Assembly: GCF_003696365.1 (NCBI RefSeq)
Contig: NZ_RFFM01000009.1
Location: 1 to 64,000 of the forward strand
Reading direction: 5' to 3'
Length of the DNA: 64,000 nt
Source: Stutzerimonas zhaodongensis
GTDB lineage: Bacteria > Pseudomonadota > Gammaproteobacteria > Pseudomonadales > Pseudomonadaceae
Position 1 is the stretch's first letter, and every line of letters begins with the position of its first letter. The position numbers were made by a program, and so were the translations under genes. This document shows positions 16,640-25,207 of the stretch, piece after piece. Below the pieces are notes generated by a model that was not told the origin of the DNA, made no database searches, and saw only the letters and a program-made list of their open reading frames with translations.

Positions 16640-18304
16640 CTAATACACTGACGCCTCGGCCAGTGGCTCCTTGTCTGATCGAACGGTCATTCGGTGAAAT
16701 TGGAACTGTGACTTGCCTGCGCGTTTTGCTTCATAAAGCGCTGCATCAGCCTGAGCCAATACCTCATCGAACTCGTTGTTAGTCCATACTGCACCGCCGA
16801 CGCTGCAACCGACCTTTACGAGCTGGCCGCCCAGCGTTACCGGCTCCGCCAGCTTCAAGATGATACGTTGCGCGGTACGCTGAACGCTGTCAAAGGTGTC
16901 GCCAGCTTTTAGCCGAAGCAGGACGACGAACTCGTCACCTCCATGACGAACAGCAATGTCTCCATCGCGCACTGCAGCCAGAAGACGCAGACCGACCTCG
17001 TGGAGCAAGGCATCTCCAATAGCATGGCCGAAGCGATCGTTTACCGGCTTGAACCCGTCAAGGTCCAGACACAGAACCCCAAAATTGGGACGAGTGACGG
17101 CATCGCTGCGCACCGCCTGTACGAACTTGTCCAAGGCCGCCCGGTTGGGCAATCCAGTGACGGTATCGCGGTAGGCGATCCCCTCTACCAGAGCCAGCTG
17201 GCTTCGCTTGCGAGTAAGGCTCTCCACTAGGTGGCGAATAGCGATGCTGAGCGTCTCAACTTCACGCGTACCCTTAAGCAATGGGATGGTTACATCAGCG
17301 CCTTCAGAGAGCCTGGCTGCAGCACTGGCGATCTGGATGACCGGCCCTGTAATCATGCCCGCAGCAAACCATCCGATCACCGCGAAAGCGAACGATAATA
17401 CACAGCCCCACATGAGTATTTCGTTGCGCACGGCTAGGGCCTCGGCAAAGGCGACTGATGCGGGCTGGCGAGCTACGACCGTCCAGCCAAGTCCCTCGTA
17501 ATCGTCTACTCCGACGCTCTGGGCTGCCCCAGTCAGGTAGACGGTGCCGTCCTGCCAAGGCTGGACCGACCATCCCTGACGAACACTAGTGTCGACCTGC
17601 ACACCAAGCGTCTCGCCAATCATTTCCTTTGGGCCTAGCAACACAGTCCGGTCCTTGCTTATTACCAGAAACTCCAGTCCTGGCAGGCGCCGCTGCAATG
17701 GCTCGAAAAGCGATCTGCCTACCTCATCGGCCCACTCCCACGATAAATGTGTTGCGAGCACGCCCACCAAACCGCCGTCACCATTGCGCACCGGCATACT
17801 GATATCGACAAACTTCATCGCCTCGCCGGATGGGTTGGGAAGAAGCTTCGCAAGCAAGACAGCCTCGTGCACGTCTCCAACGAACGTCTGATCCAGGCCG
17901 TTCATGAAAACTGGGCGTTGAGAAATATCTGCTCCTTCCAACAATCCGGATGTCGACGCAGCGACCGTACCGTGCGCATCTGTAAGTCCTATCCAGGAAT
18001 AGCTTGGGAATTTCTCTTTCAGACGGTTAAGCAATAACCGAGCTTCACTGATATTCGCAGGATTACGCAGCGCCTCAAGCTCGCTTAGCACCGTGAGCTC
18101 TTTTGAGCGTCCACTCATGTCGCGGTCCAGGCGATCAATCATTGAGTATGCCAATTCGGCCAACTGAAGGCCGGTCTGAGCTTTGAGCCTAGAGATGGAT
18201 GACTCACCAATCACAGTTCCAAAGACGCACGTGAGCACGAGCGCGACCAATGCCAAAACGAGAGCGAACCGAGCACGCATACTGCGAAGAGGAGCCAACA
18301 ACAT
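16640..18304 (-). CDS. Membrane-bound diguanylate cyclase with dCache sensor
   Basis: A 554-residue inner-membrane protein. There are membrane helices at about 12-32 and 296-316 enclosing a periplasmic sensor of about 260 residues of the dCache type. A HAMP-like linker follows, then a GGDEF domain from about 377. The active-site motif GGDEF is at 455-459, and the product-inhibition site RxxD (RDGD) is at 446-449. DTVTGLPNR marks the start of the catalytic domain. It should make cyclic di-GMP from two GTP in response to a periplasmic ligand. The gene stands alone. Confidence 0.92.
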   Translation of the reverse strand: MLLAPLRSMRARFALVLALVALVLTCVFGTVIGESSISRLKAQTGLQLAELAYSMIDRLDRDMSGRSKELTVLSELEALRNPANISEARLLLNRLKEKFPSYSWIGLTDAHGTVAASTSGLLEGADISQRPVFMNGLDQTFVGDVHEAVLLAKLLPNPSGEAMKFVDISMPVRNGDGGLVGVLATHLSWEWADEVGRSLFEPLQRRLPGLEFLVISKDRTVLLGPKEMIGETLGVQVDTSVRQGWSVQPWQDGTVYLTGAAQSVGVDDYEGLGWTVVARQPASVAFAEALAVRNEILMWGCVLSFAFAVIGWFAAGMITGPVIQIASAAARLSEGADVTIPLLKGTREVETLSIAIRHLVESLTRKRSQLALVEGIAYRDTVTGLPNRAALDKFVQAVRSDAVTRPNFGVLCLDLDGFKPVNDRFGHAIGDALLHEVGLRLLAAVRDGDIAVRHGGDEFVVLLRLKAGDTFDSVQRTAQRIILKLAEPVTLGGQLVKVGCSVGGAVWTNNEFDEVLAQADAALYEAKRAGKSQFQFHRMTVRSDKEPLAEASVY

Positions 18305-18450
18305 GGAACGCCACCGATTAATAGAGTCACTATGCCAGTATACCCAGCGTCATCGTACAACGTATCGGCTGCACGCTCTCGTTCTTCAATGCGTTCGCGG
18401 TTGACGGTTTTACGGTCCACATATCGGCAAGTAGCCGACTCCGTTAAATA

Positions 18451-18642
18451 TCAACCGAGCGGAAAACTGACGGTGAATGACGTTCCACTCGTCTCATCCG
18501 AACTCACAGATACCCGGCCGCCGTGCGCCTTGACGATCTCCCTGACGATAAACAAACCAAGGCCGACACTACGGACCCCGTTTTCAGCATCCGCGCCGCG
18601 GGTTATCGGTCGAACAACCGAGCTGCCAGGTTGGCTTGTTTT
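18451..18642 (-). pseudogene. Histidine-kinase ATPase-domain relic
   Basis: A 63-codon open frame ending at TGA 18451 contains [20 protein letters not shown] and [20 protein letters not shown], i.e. the G2 box and terminal strands of a HATPase_c domain. An in-frame stop lies at 18643 and no HisKA region is present. It is the last fragment of a deleted sensor kinase, next to radC, a common marker of island edges. Confidence 0.75.
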
Positions 18643-18890
18643 TCAGCAGCGCAAACAATTCCTTGAGCCGGTAATCCGTAATTCTTTTTCAGAGCGCATA
18701 ACGGTGCACCCCCATTTGGGACGGCGATCTTGCTGGTTTATTTCATCTTGCCACGGCGTGCTCGTCGTCAAGGGCTGCGCGCGCATCGCACGCTTGCGGC
18801 TTTCGCCGGCAGTGCCCCTGTGACTGCTTGCGCTGCGCCGTGCCGCGTCGGTTCCGGGCAATACCGCCCGAGCAACCGGAGCACGCTGTC

Positions 18891-19397
18891 ATGTCTCAAT
18901 TCTCTTTTACAACTGATTGTTCCCTCCTCGTCCGCGACGGCCAGGGCCGCTACCGTTTGGCCACAGCCGATCAGATCCTAGAAGCAGCACGCCATGTCAT
19001 CGATACGAAGATTATGAACGGAGCGCCGTTCACGTCCCCGGACCTGGTGAAGGACTACTTGGGCGCAAAGCTCGCAGGCTACGAGCACGAAGTCTTTGCA
19101 GTGCTATTTCTCGACAGTCGCCATCGCTTGATCAAATACGTCGAGATGTTCCGGGGAACAATCGATAGCGCTTCGGTCCATCCACGAGAGGTCGTCAAAG
19201 AAGCACTGAAGCTCAATGCAGCGGCAGTGATCTTTTCACACAACCATCCAAGCGGGCATCCGGAGCCGAGCACGGCGGACAGGACACTGACCGGACGGCT
19301 ACGTGAAGCGCTAGGGCTCGTGGATGTCCGGACGCTCGATCACATTATCGTCGCAGGTCACGACAGAGTGTCCTTTGCTGAGTCAGGGCTGCTCTAA
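18891..19397 (+). CDS. radC: RadC-family (JAB/MPN) protein
   Basis: A 168-residue protein with the RadC metalloprotease-like fold: AVLFLDSRHRLIKYVEMFRG, then the JAMM motif SHNHPSGHPEPSTADR (His117, His119, Asp130), and RTLDHIIVAGHDRVSFAESG at the end. This short form lacks the N-terminal HhH part of chromosomal RadC and is the kind carried by islands and prophages. The molecular role is unproven. ATG 18891 begins the conserved region; the frame extends upstream without support. Confidence 0.88.
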   Translation: MSQFSFTTDCSLLVRDGQGRYRLATADQILEAARHVIDTKIMNGAPFTSPDLVKDYLGAKLAGYEHEVFAVLFLDSRHRLIKYVEMFRGTIDSASVHPREVVKEALKLNAAAVIFSHNHPSGHPEPSTADRTLTGRLREALGLVDVRTLDHIIVAGHDRVSFAESGLL

Positions 19398-19404
19398 CAG
19401 CAGC

Positions 19405-19420
19405 GGGGGCTTCGGCCCCC
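19405..19420 (+). terminator. Hairpin after radC
   Basis: GGGGGC-TTCG-GCCCCC, a very stable tetraloop stem seven bases after the radC stop. It has no U tract, so termination is likely but may be incomplete. Confidence 0.55.
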
Positions 19421-19454
19421 AGGCCGATTAGCCAAACAACGGCAATCGGCCTCG

Positions 19455-19586
19455 CTACGAATTCGATGGCTTAGGAAGCACGAGCTTCACAATATCAGCA
19501 AGCGTCACAACGCCTTGCAAGCGACCCTCGCTCATGACCACCCATATTGCGCACTGCCCTTGTAGCGAATATGTGGGCAGCCTAAG
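19455..19586 (-). pseudogene. CBS-domain protein C-terminal relic
   Basis: A 43-codon open frame ending at TAG 19455 reads CAIWVVMSEGRLQGVVTLAD followed by IVKLVLPKPSNS. This is the last strand-helix of a CBS domain (GVVTLADIVK). A stop lies in frame at 19587-19589, so only the tail is left. It is opposite the region upstream of the DUF4256 gene. Confidence 0.45.
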
Positions 19587-19632
19587 TCACCATCTATGCT
19601 GTTGGTGTACCCGCCTGAGGAAATGCACCGGC

Positions 19633-20178
19633 ATGGAAACAAACAAACGAGACGAGCTGCTTCAGATCCTGAAGGATCGTTTTGAAAACAACGAAAACCG
19701 CCATCCGGATTTGGCCTGGGGTGATATCGAACCAAAAATCGTATCCAGGTCCGACATTCTGCTTTCGCTCAGCTTGATGGAGTCAACAGGTGGGGAGCCG
19801 GATGTTGTCGCTTTAGATTCTGCGCAAAGCAGGTACACGTTCTGCGATTGCTCAGCCGAGAGCCCAGCCGGTCGCAGAAGCCTGTGTTACGACCAGGCGG
19901 CACTTGACCAACGCAAGGCCAACAAGCCTCAAGGCAGCGCCGTCGAGGTCGCGGCCAAAATGGGCGTAGAGTTGCTGGACGAACACCAATACCAAGCGCT
20001 GCAGCTGTTCGGCGAATTCGACACCAAAACCTCCAGCTGGGTAACGACACCGAAGAACATCCGCTCGCTTGGAGGCGCACTTTTCTGCGATCGCCGCTAC
20101 GGTATGGTATTCACCTACCACAACGGCGCGCAGTCTTACTACGCGGCCAGGGGATTTCGCGGGATCCTTTACGTTTGA
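19633..20178 (+). CDS. DUF4256 family protein
   Basis: A 181-residue soluble protein matching DUF4256 along its length: METNKRDELLQILKDRFENN, SLMESTGGEPDVV, DCSAESPAGRRSLCYDQAAL, LGGALFCDRRYGMVFTYHNG and QSYYAARGFRG. Function unknown; these are stand-alone housekeeping-like genes in many bacteria. ATG 19633 begins the family; an upstream in-frame ATG at 19534 adds unrelated sequence that lies over the CBS relic. Confidence 0.85.
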   Translation: METNKRDELLQILKDRFENNENRHPDLAWGDIEPKIVSRSDILLSLSLMESTGGEPDVVALDSAQSRYTFCDCSAESPAGRRSLCYDQAALDQRKANKPQGSAVEVAAKMGVELLDEHQYQALQLFGEFDTKTSSWVTTPKNIRSLGGALFCDRRYGMVFTYHNGAQSYYAARGFRGILYV

Positions 20179-20350
20179 TCGTCGGTGCGCCTTCGCCTTT
20201 CTGAATCAACCATCAACAAGCCGTTGGGCTCGGGCATCTTGCGTGAGCCCTGGCTTGGCCTGATTAGCGAGCTTTGAGAGATAGGAACATCAAAGCGCTC
20301 GCATCCATGGCGGCGCCGTTCATACCTCTACCGCCCCCTCCGACAGACGA

Positions 20351-20557
20351 TCAAAGCGCCTCGAGTTCGCTGCGTAAGATTTGAAGATCCAGAGGAGCAT
20401 CAATACCGATTCTGACCTGCCCGCCGCTGATTTGCCCTACATGCACAACGATGCCGTCGAGCAGCAACTGCGCCAAAAGATCATCCGGATCGGTACCGGG
20501 CTGAACTCGAAGAGTGATTTGCTCGCCTTCAGAGCGAGAGAGAACCAGATAGCCCAT
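20351..20557 (-). CDS. rsmN: RsmN/RsmF-type CsrA-family RNA-binding regulator
   Basis: A 68-residue protein starting MGYLVLSRSEGEQITLRV, with an inserted helical stretch (DPDDLLAQLLLDGI) between the first strand and the conserved core GGQVRIGIDAP, ending LRSELEAL. Canonical CsrA has no such insertion. The arrangement matches RsmN (RsmF) of Pseudomonas, which binds GGA hairpins in target mRNAs and small RNAs and modulates translation of virulence and metabolic genes. The Arg of the terminal LRSEL corresponds to the RNA-contacting arginine. An upstream in-frame start at 20581 adds eight residues not seen in the family. Confidence 0.85.
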   Translation of the reverse strand: MGYLVLSRSEGEQITLRVQPGTDPDDLLAQLLLDGIVVHVGQISGGQVRIGIDAPLDLQILRSELEAL

Positions 20558-20581
20558 CGTTGCGTCCTTGCTTAGGGTCAT

Positions 20582-21007
20582 AAAGGGACATTGTTACCCG
20601 GCGCCTTTGCTTGGAAAAGCCCTTCAAAAGAAAGACACAGCCAATATTTGTGAGCCGTTCAACAGAGCGTGCCGTGCTTCGCAAAAATTCGCGCCTATGA
20701 AAGTTATTTGCCTGCAACCGCTTCTTCGCACAATAAGATCATCGCGGCGTACGTCGCTTGATTAGCTACGATCGAAGCCACGGCTGCTGATTGGTTCGGT
20801 TTGATTTTCAGGGCTATGGTCTTGAAGGTCCTAGGCGCCCCGATTATCAGGCCTGCGGGCGTCGTCGTTTAACCACTTGGCTGAAACTGCTCTGGCACGC
20901 CCTGCAAATCTTAAGAATTGTGATCCGGGACCTTCCTGCCTCAAGTCGCTTGGCTAGCATGCGCATCCTTTTTTTTCCCATCACGCTAAACCGCAAAGGA
21001 ACTGCCG
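20582..21007. other. Gene-free stretch between rsmN and lipoprotein genes
   Basis: About 430 bases with no supportable gene; the open frames here lack family features. The right end holds AAAGGA before the lipoprotein ATG. Confidence 0.45.
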
Positions 21008-21448
21008 ATGAAACGACCAATCCTGCTTGGTCCCCTCCTCGCGCTGGGTATGTTGTCTGGTTGTGTTAGCTACGAGCCTGAAACCTGGCTAAACAGGGGC
21101 CCGATCACCATAGACGCCAGCAGAACTGGGTACTGCTACACCGATGCCAACCTCATTGATGGCAAACGCATATCGGGCACGCTTTGCGCAACGCCGACAT
21201 CTGGGTTCCTGATGAAGGGCGAACCTGAAATCCAGTTTGGCCCGTGGGGCATGAAATTTATGAAGGAGCTGGTTAGCAATACGACACAGGGGGTTGAGTA
21301 CGACTACCAAGACAAGCGCGTGCGCCTTCAGTGTTCGCCGGTGTTGAACAGTGCAGGTCAGGAGACGGGGCGTGACTGCACCGTGACGATGAATGCTCAA
21401 CATCTGGTCAGTGCGACCTTCCTGTTCGTGCCTCAAGCGGCCCAATAA
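21008..21448 (+). CDS. Small lipoprotein of unknown function
   Basis: A 146-residue protein with a type II signal peptide (MKRPILLGPLLALGMLSGCV; lipobox LSGC, lipidated Cys19). The mature part is beta-rich with conserved-looking Cys residues (YCYTDAN, GTLCATPT, RLQCSPV, RDCTV). Likely anchored in the outer membrane facing the periplasm. The next gene, 77 bases downstream, is also a lipoprotein, so the two may be co-transcribed. No family recognised. Confidence 0.72.
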   Translation: MKRPILLGPLLALGMLSGCVSYEPETWLNRGPITIDASRTGYCYTDANLIDGKRISGTLCATPTSGFLMKGEPEIQFGPWGMKFMKELVSNTTQGVEYDYQDKRVRLQCSPVLNSAGQETGRDCTVTMNAQHLVSATFLFVPQAAQ

Positions 21449-21525
21449 ACAGACGTTTGCCATCGGAATTTCCCGAGCAGCGCGGACGCGCACCACCCAG
21501 ACTCGTTACTCATGGATGACGCCAC

Positions 21526-22350
21526 ATGTCTACAAAACTGTTTCCAATCTGCCTAACCGCGTTCTTCATAGCCGGATGTGCAGACAAGGCTCCAAGCAAT
21601 GAACCCCTGTCGCTCGCACAGAACGAAGAGCACCTGGTTGGTATCTGGGCCATGGTGCCGCTGCGTAACGGCATCGCGAATGTCGTCGAGTACAGGGCTG
21701 ACGGCAAGGCATTGCTGCACCCTTTCAACTGCGCGGAGCCGGGACAGCCTGAGGTGGAACAATCGGACTATCACGTGGCTGATGACGGTCAGACGATCCA
21801 CGTCAGCTCGGCACTTGATGAGTTCGATCTGAAGGTGCTGGAGTTCAACCGTCGCACGATGCGCCTCGGCCTGCATGTTGCGGGCTCCGACCTGACATTT
21901 GCGTATCTCAAAGTTGAGAAAGCGGCGCCGCTGTGCGCGCTGTATCAGATGGAGAATCTGCAGGCTAAGGCGACCCCTTATCAGCAGAGCGATTTCGTCC
22001 CTGCCCCACGTGTACCCGCTCGCCCGGACCTGGATCGCTTCCTCGGCAAATGGGCCATTGACACCGGGCAGGTGCAGATCGAAATTCGTCGCGATGATGA
22101 CGGAGAAGCTTTTCTCTACCAAGCCAACAGCGAGAACTGGCGTCACCTTTACAACGCAGTGCACTGGGTGGGCGATGAGCTGCATTACCAAAGCTACGCG
22201 TACTCGGAAAAGGAGTCGCTATACCGACATCCTTACCACAAGTCGCAACATGCCACGATCATGCAGGCGCAGCCCGACGGCCTTATGAAACACTCATTTT
22301 TTATTGGTGAAACGAGGCACGATCTCGTGCTGAAGCGGGTCTCCGATTAA
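21526..22350 (+). CDS. Lipoprotein of unknown function
   Basis: A 274-residue protein with lipobox IAGC (MSTKLFPICLTAFFIAGCAD). It has two similar-looking halves, each with a lipocalin-like opening GxW: HLVGIWAMVPLRNGIANVVE near residue 37 and DRFLGKWAIDTGQVQIEIRR near residue 170. That suggests two beta-barrel domains. Probably a periplasmic-facing lipoprotein; the ligand is unknown. It follows another lipoprotein gene. Confidence 0.7.
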   Translation: MSTKLFPICLTAFFIAGCADKAPSNEPLSLAQNEEHLVGIWAMVPLRNGIANVVEYRADGKALLHPFNCAEPGQPEVEQSDYHVADDGQTIHVSSALDEFDLKVLEFNRRTMRLGLHVAGSDLTFAYLKVEKAAPLCALYQMENLQAKATPYQQSDFVPAPRVPARPDLDRFLGKWAIDTGQVQIEIRRDDDGEAFLYQANSENWRHLYNAVHWVGDELHYQSYAYSEKESLYRHPYHKSQHATIMQAQPDGLMKHSFFIGETRHDLVLKRVSD

Positions 22351-22668
22351 AGAAACCACCAGAGCGCGAGCTGACTGTCGCTCACCGGTGGTCCTGTGTT
22401 GCAACCCGAATGCAGGTAGTCCCTCGATTCGCGGAGCACGCGTGCAGGGGTCCCGATCGCATTTATTGCATTCACCGGCACGGTGCTCGAAACGCTGCGC
22501 GTGCCGTTTAGACGTGACGTCGCTGCGCAATTTTGCTCCGTGCGCGGCGACGGGGGATAGTCCGTGATGCCCGCCAACCTATTGCGTCATCTCTGAGCAA
22601 CTTCGAGTCGCCACCATCGTGCTGAGCAAACTGGCGCAGCCGGCTCGGTAACGCGTGAGCAATAAAAA

Positions 22669-22687
22669 ACCCCGCCGAAGCGGGGTT
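22669..22687 (-). terminator. Rho-independent terminator
   Basis: ACCCCGC-CGAA-GCGGGGT stem followed on the minus strand by TTTTTTATT. It is oriented to stop minus-strand transcription, such as read-through from the deacetylase gene that ends at 23145. Confidence 0.7.
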
Positions 22688-22777
22688 CTATAGCATGCGG
22701 TCTTTCCATTTGTCCTAGGCACCGCACTCCTCGCGGCGATCCCTTGGCCATCCAGGCTCGGTGCGCGTCCTGCGTCA

Positions 22778-23095
22778 ATGCGTGCGCACTATGGGGCTAG
22801 CGGCCAAGAGTATCTACGGATTAATCGCGACGCAGAGCGTAGGCGAATGCTTACAGCCGAAGCATTTACGATGGTCGGCGCTGTGCGAAGGCTAGACCCT
22901 CGGGCGATAAGCCAAGTCATCATCGAAGCGCTGAAAATCAGCAAAACCAAGGATTATTTCCGGACTGTAATCGACCAACTCGAGAAAGGTCGCCGGACAG
23001 GTAGAGCGCTTGTCCGAAGACCGTGGGGGCGGCCATTGAGCCAGACGCATCGGGAGCATGGTTCCAGGCGAGGCTTATCATCCTCACGGAAATGA
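22778..23095 (+). CDS. Uncertain small ORF
   Basis: A 105-codon frame whose middle (AEAFTMVGAVRRLDPRAISQ, VIIEALKISKTKDYFRTVID) has ordinary protein-like composition. Its last third runs into a dispersed repeat (22990-23069), and there is no clear ribosome site. It may be the remnant of a gene cut by the repeat. I do not recognise it. Confidence 0.3.
   Translation: MRAHYGASGQEYLRINRDAERRRMLTAEAFTMVGAVRRLDPRAISQVIIEALKISKTKDYFRTVIDQLEKGRRTGRALVRRPWGRPLSQTHREHGSRRGLSSSRK
22990..23069 (+). repeat. Dispersed repeat, copy A
   Basis: About 80 bases that recur at 34743-34822 in the same orientation with roughly 80% identity by eye. The best-conserved part is GACAGGTA[G/A]AGCGCTTGTC, itself an imperfect palindrome. 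Likely a small non-coding repeat family of this genome. Confidence 0.6.
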
Positions 23096-23144
23096 GTGTT
23101 GCGTGTCCATATGGGGAGCGATGACGCATGCCGCTTCGAGGTAG

Positions 23145-25097
23145 CTATTTACCTAGGCTAATCGTCATGGTGCCTGCGGGAACCTCGTTGATCAGCCATC
23201 GCCCGTCGGGCAGTCTTTGCATGACGCTGTCAGGGTACGGCCGTAGGTCTTCTGGCAACTCAAACGCTAGCCCTTTTATTGGCTCTGGAGCTTTAACTTT
23301 AAGTTCGACGCCCCCGTCTTGCTGCTGTACATCGAGTTCAACCTTATCGCGTGCAGCCCACCAGCTGCCGTATTGTTTCAGGGTACCAAACCAAGCGATA
23401 GGTTTGAGCCGTGGAAGAATTTGCTCCAAGAAGCGGTATTTATGGTCGACCTCATTGGGGTGAAGCAGCATCACAAAACTGGCGCCATACCGCGCAAGTT
23501 TTTCGGCAAGCTCAACTGCTTCCTCGACTCGCTGATCCATGATTGGCGGTATCTCATCTTCGACCGCAATTGGGAACTCGAATACCGACGTTTCGCTGCT
23601 ATACATTCGCTGAGCGTTAGTGCGAAACGGCAAATGTGTGGTCAGATTCCCGGCGGTTGCCGAGCTCGAGAAGCGATAGCCTGATGCGGCCAACGCCTCC
23701 GGGAGGCGCGGCGGTGTTGCCAGATAGCCCGGGCGGAAGGAGACCACCTGGCCACCTGTCAGCTGCTCCAGCAAAAAACGGCTTACCCTGAGCTCCCCCA
23801 ACACTGTTGCACCTCGGGTGTCCCCAAGCGACTTAACGCGCGGCTGGTAGAGCGGATATTGCTCGGTCCCATCACCAAGCGGCACCGAGGCGTACATGTC
23901 AGAATGGCTTACCGAATGACTCGCAATCTCCATGCCGGCCTCGACCAAGGCATCCAGCGCAGCAAGGGTACGATCGTTGAAAAATCCTTCGTCTTGAAAG
24001 TCGCGGTAATACTTCGTTTGAAGGAAAAAGGTGGCCGGTACCCCTTCCCGTACGAGCAAGTCTCGGTAGGCAAGCAGGTTGCCCATGGACTCAACGTAAT
24101 CCACATCGAAGGTCACAACCGCAGCAAGTTGTCGGCCTTCCGGTACGGAGGCCATCGTGATGGCTAGCGGCTCGTGCTCCCGATACACCGCCTTGAGCCA
24201 GCGCAGCCAAACATCCACGGATGGCTCGTAACCGTTTGCATATGCGCGGTAGCCTTGGTCGTTGCGGTCGTTGTGCGCTCGCATGATGAAAAAACCGAGG
24301 TCAAAACCCAACGCATAGGCGCTCCCACCTGCTTCGTTGTCGCCTTTTACCATCGCAGCCGATCCATCTTCGAACCTGGCCAATATCTGCTGCGCTTTTT
24401 CATAAGTTTGCGTGCCTGTCCAACTTGTCGATAGCTCCGGCTGTCCAAGCAGTACTGTCCGTTCGTTCGGATCACTGATCCACTCAAGGGTCGGCACGTC
24501 CTCGAAGATGATGCTGTGGTGGGATCGAGACTCTACCGTCGATTCAAAGCCGAATAGATCCTGCACGCCACCGCCTAACACCTGGGTGGCTATGAGCGTT
24601 CGGCCTTTTTCCACATGACGGCGAAGCGCCATTCGCCCAGCCTCATCAAGCGTGCGCCCGGAAATCAATGGATACACCAGCACGACGTGATGACGAGTGG
24701 CCTCGGTGACGTCGTCGGTGATAGTGAACGGCACGCCAATACTTTTGAGACCGTGCGCCAGGCCGAGCCAGGCGGAATCCTCATCGGTCAACAAGATTGC
24801 AAGACGAGAGCGTTCTCCGCCGGAATAGCCTTTCCAGTCAGAACGCGCCTGCTCTGAAACATAGCTCGGTTCGCCTGGCCCATTGAGTTTATCCAGGCGA
24901 TCGAACGTATTTCGATCGATAAAAGCAGTAGCGGCCGCTATCAATAAACTGACGATAAACACAGCAGCAATGACACGTGCTGCAAAGGCGGGCTTGTCCC
25001 AGAACGGCACGAAAACCTCATCGGTAAAGGTTGGAGACCAGCATATCGAAACGGTACGAGTCAGGCGACTTTCGGGGCACCGCCCGCCACGAGCCAT
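23145..25097 (-). CDS. Membrane-anchored polysaccharide deacetylase (NodB fold)
   Basis: Up to 650 residues. One membrane helix (ARVIAAVFIVSLLIAAATAF) is near the N-terminus. Then comes a domain of about 200 residues resembling a glutaminase/Rossmann-type sensor (LAILLTDEDSAWLGLAHGLK), and a NodB deacetylase domain: VVTFDVDYVES (motif 1 Asp), HSVSHSDMY (motif 2 metal His residues) and SFRPGY (motif 3). A C-terminal beta domain follows. It should remove acetyl groups from an exopolysaccharide in the periplasm. The first 29 codons are doubtful; GTG 25010 preceded by GATGAGG is a good alternative start. It lies 110 bases behind the TolC-like fusion gene and probably works with it. Confidence 0.82.
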   Translation of the reverse strand: MARGGRCPESRLTRTVSICWSPTFTDEVFVPFWDKPAFAARVIAAVFIVSLLIAAATAFIDRNTFDRLDKLNGPGEPSYVSEQARSDWKGYSGGERSRLAILLTDEDSAWLGLAHGLKSIGVPFTITDDVTEATRHHVVLVYPLISGRTLDEAGRMALRRHVEKGRTLIATQVLGGGVQDLFGFESTVESRSHHSIIFEDVPTLEWISDPNERTVLLGQPELSTSWTGTQTYEKAQQILARFEDGSAAMVKGDNEAGGSAYALGFDLGFFIMRAHNDRNDQGYRAYANGYEPSVDVWLRWLKAVYREHEPLAITMASVPEGRQLAAVVTFDVDYVESMGNLLAYRDLLVREGVPATFFLQTKYYRDFQDEGFFNDRTLAALDALVEAGMEIASHSVSHSDMYASVPLGDGTEQYPLYQPRVKSLGDTRGATVLGELRVSRFLLEQLTGGQVVSFRPGYLATPPRLPEALAASGYRFSSSATAGNLTTHLPFRTNAQRMYSSETSVFEFPIAVEDEIPPIMDQRVEEAVELAEKLARYGASFVMLLHPNEVDHKYRFLEQILPRLKPIAWFGTLKQYGSWWAARDKVELDVQQQDGGVELKVKAPEPIKGLAFELPEDLRPYPDSVMQRLPDGRWLINEVPAGTMTISLGK

Positions 25098-25207
25098 CTT
25101 CGCGCAATGCGCATCAGCGTATTTTCTCAGCTACCTGGAACTGGCGACTCGCTGTTCACGCCGCCACAAGGTGGGCCTGAAACATTTCGTTCGCCGAACA
25201 CGATTTT

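Noticed and set aside
20351-20581. The insertion in the CsrA-like protein as a novel variant
   Set aside because: The inserted helix and MGYLVLSRSEG start match the known RsmN/RsmF subtype of Pseudomonas, so it is not new.
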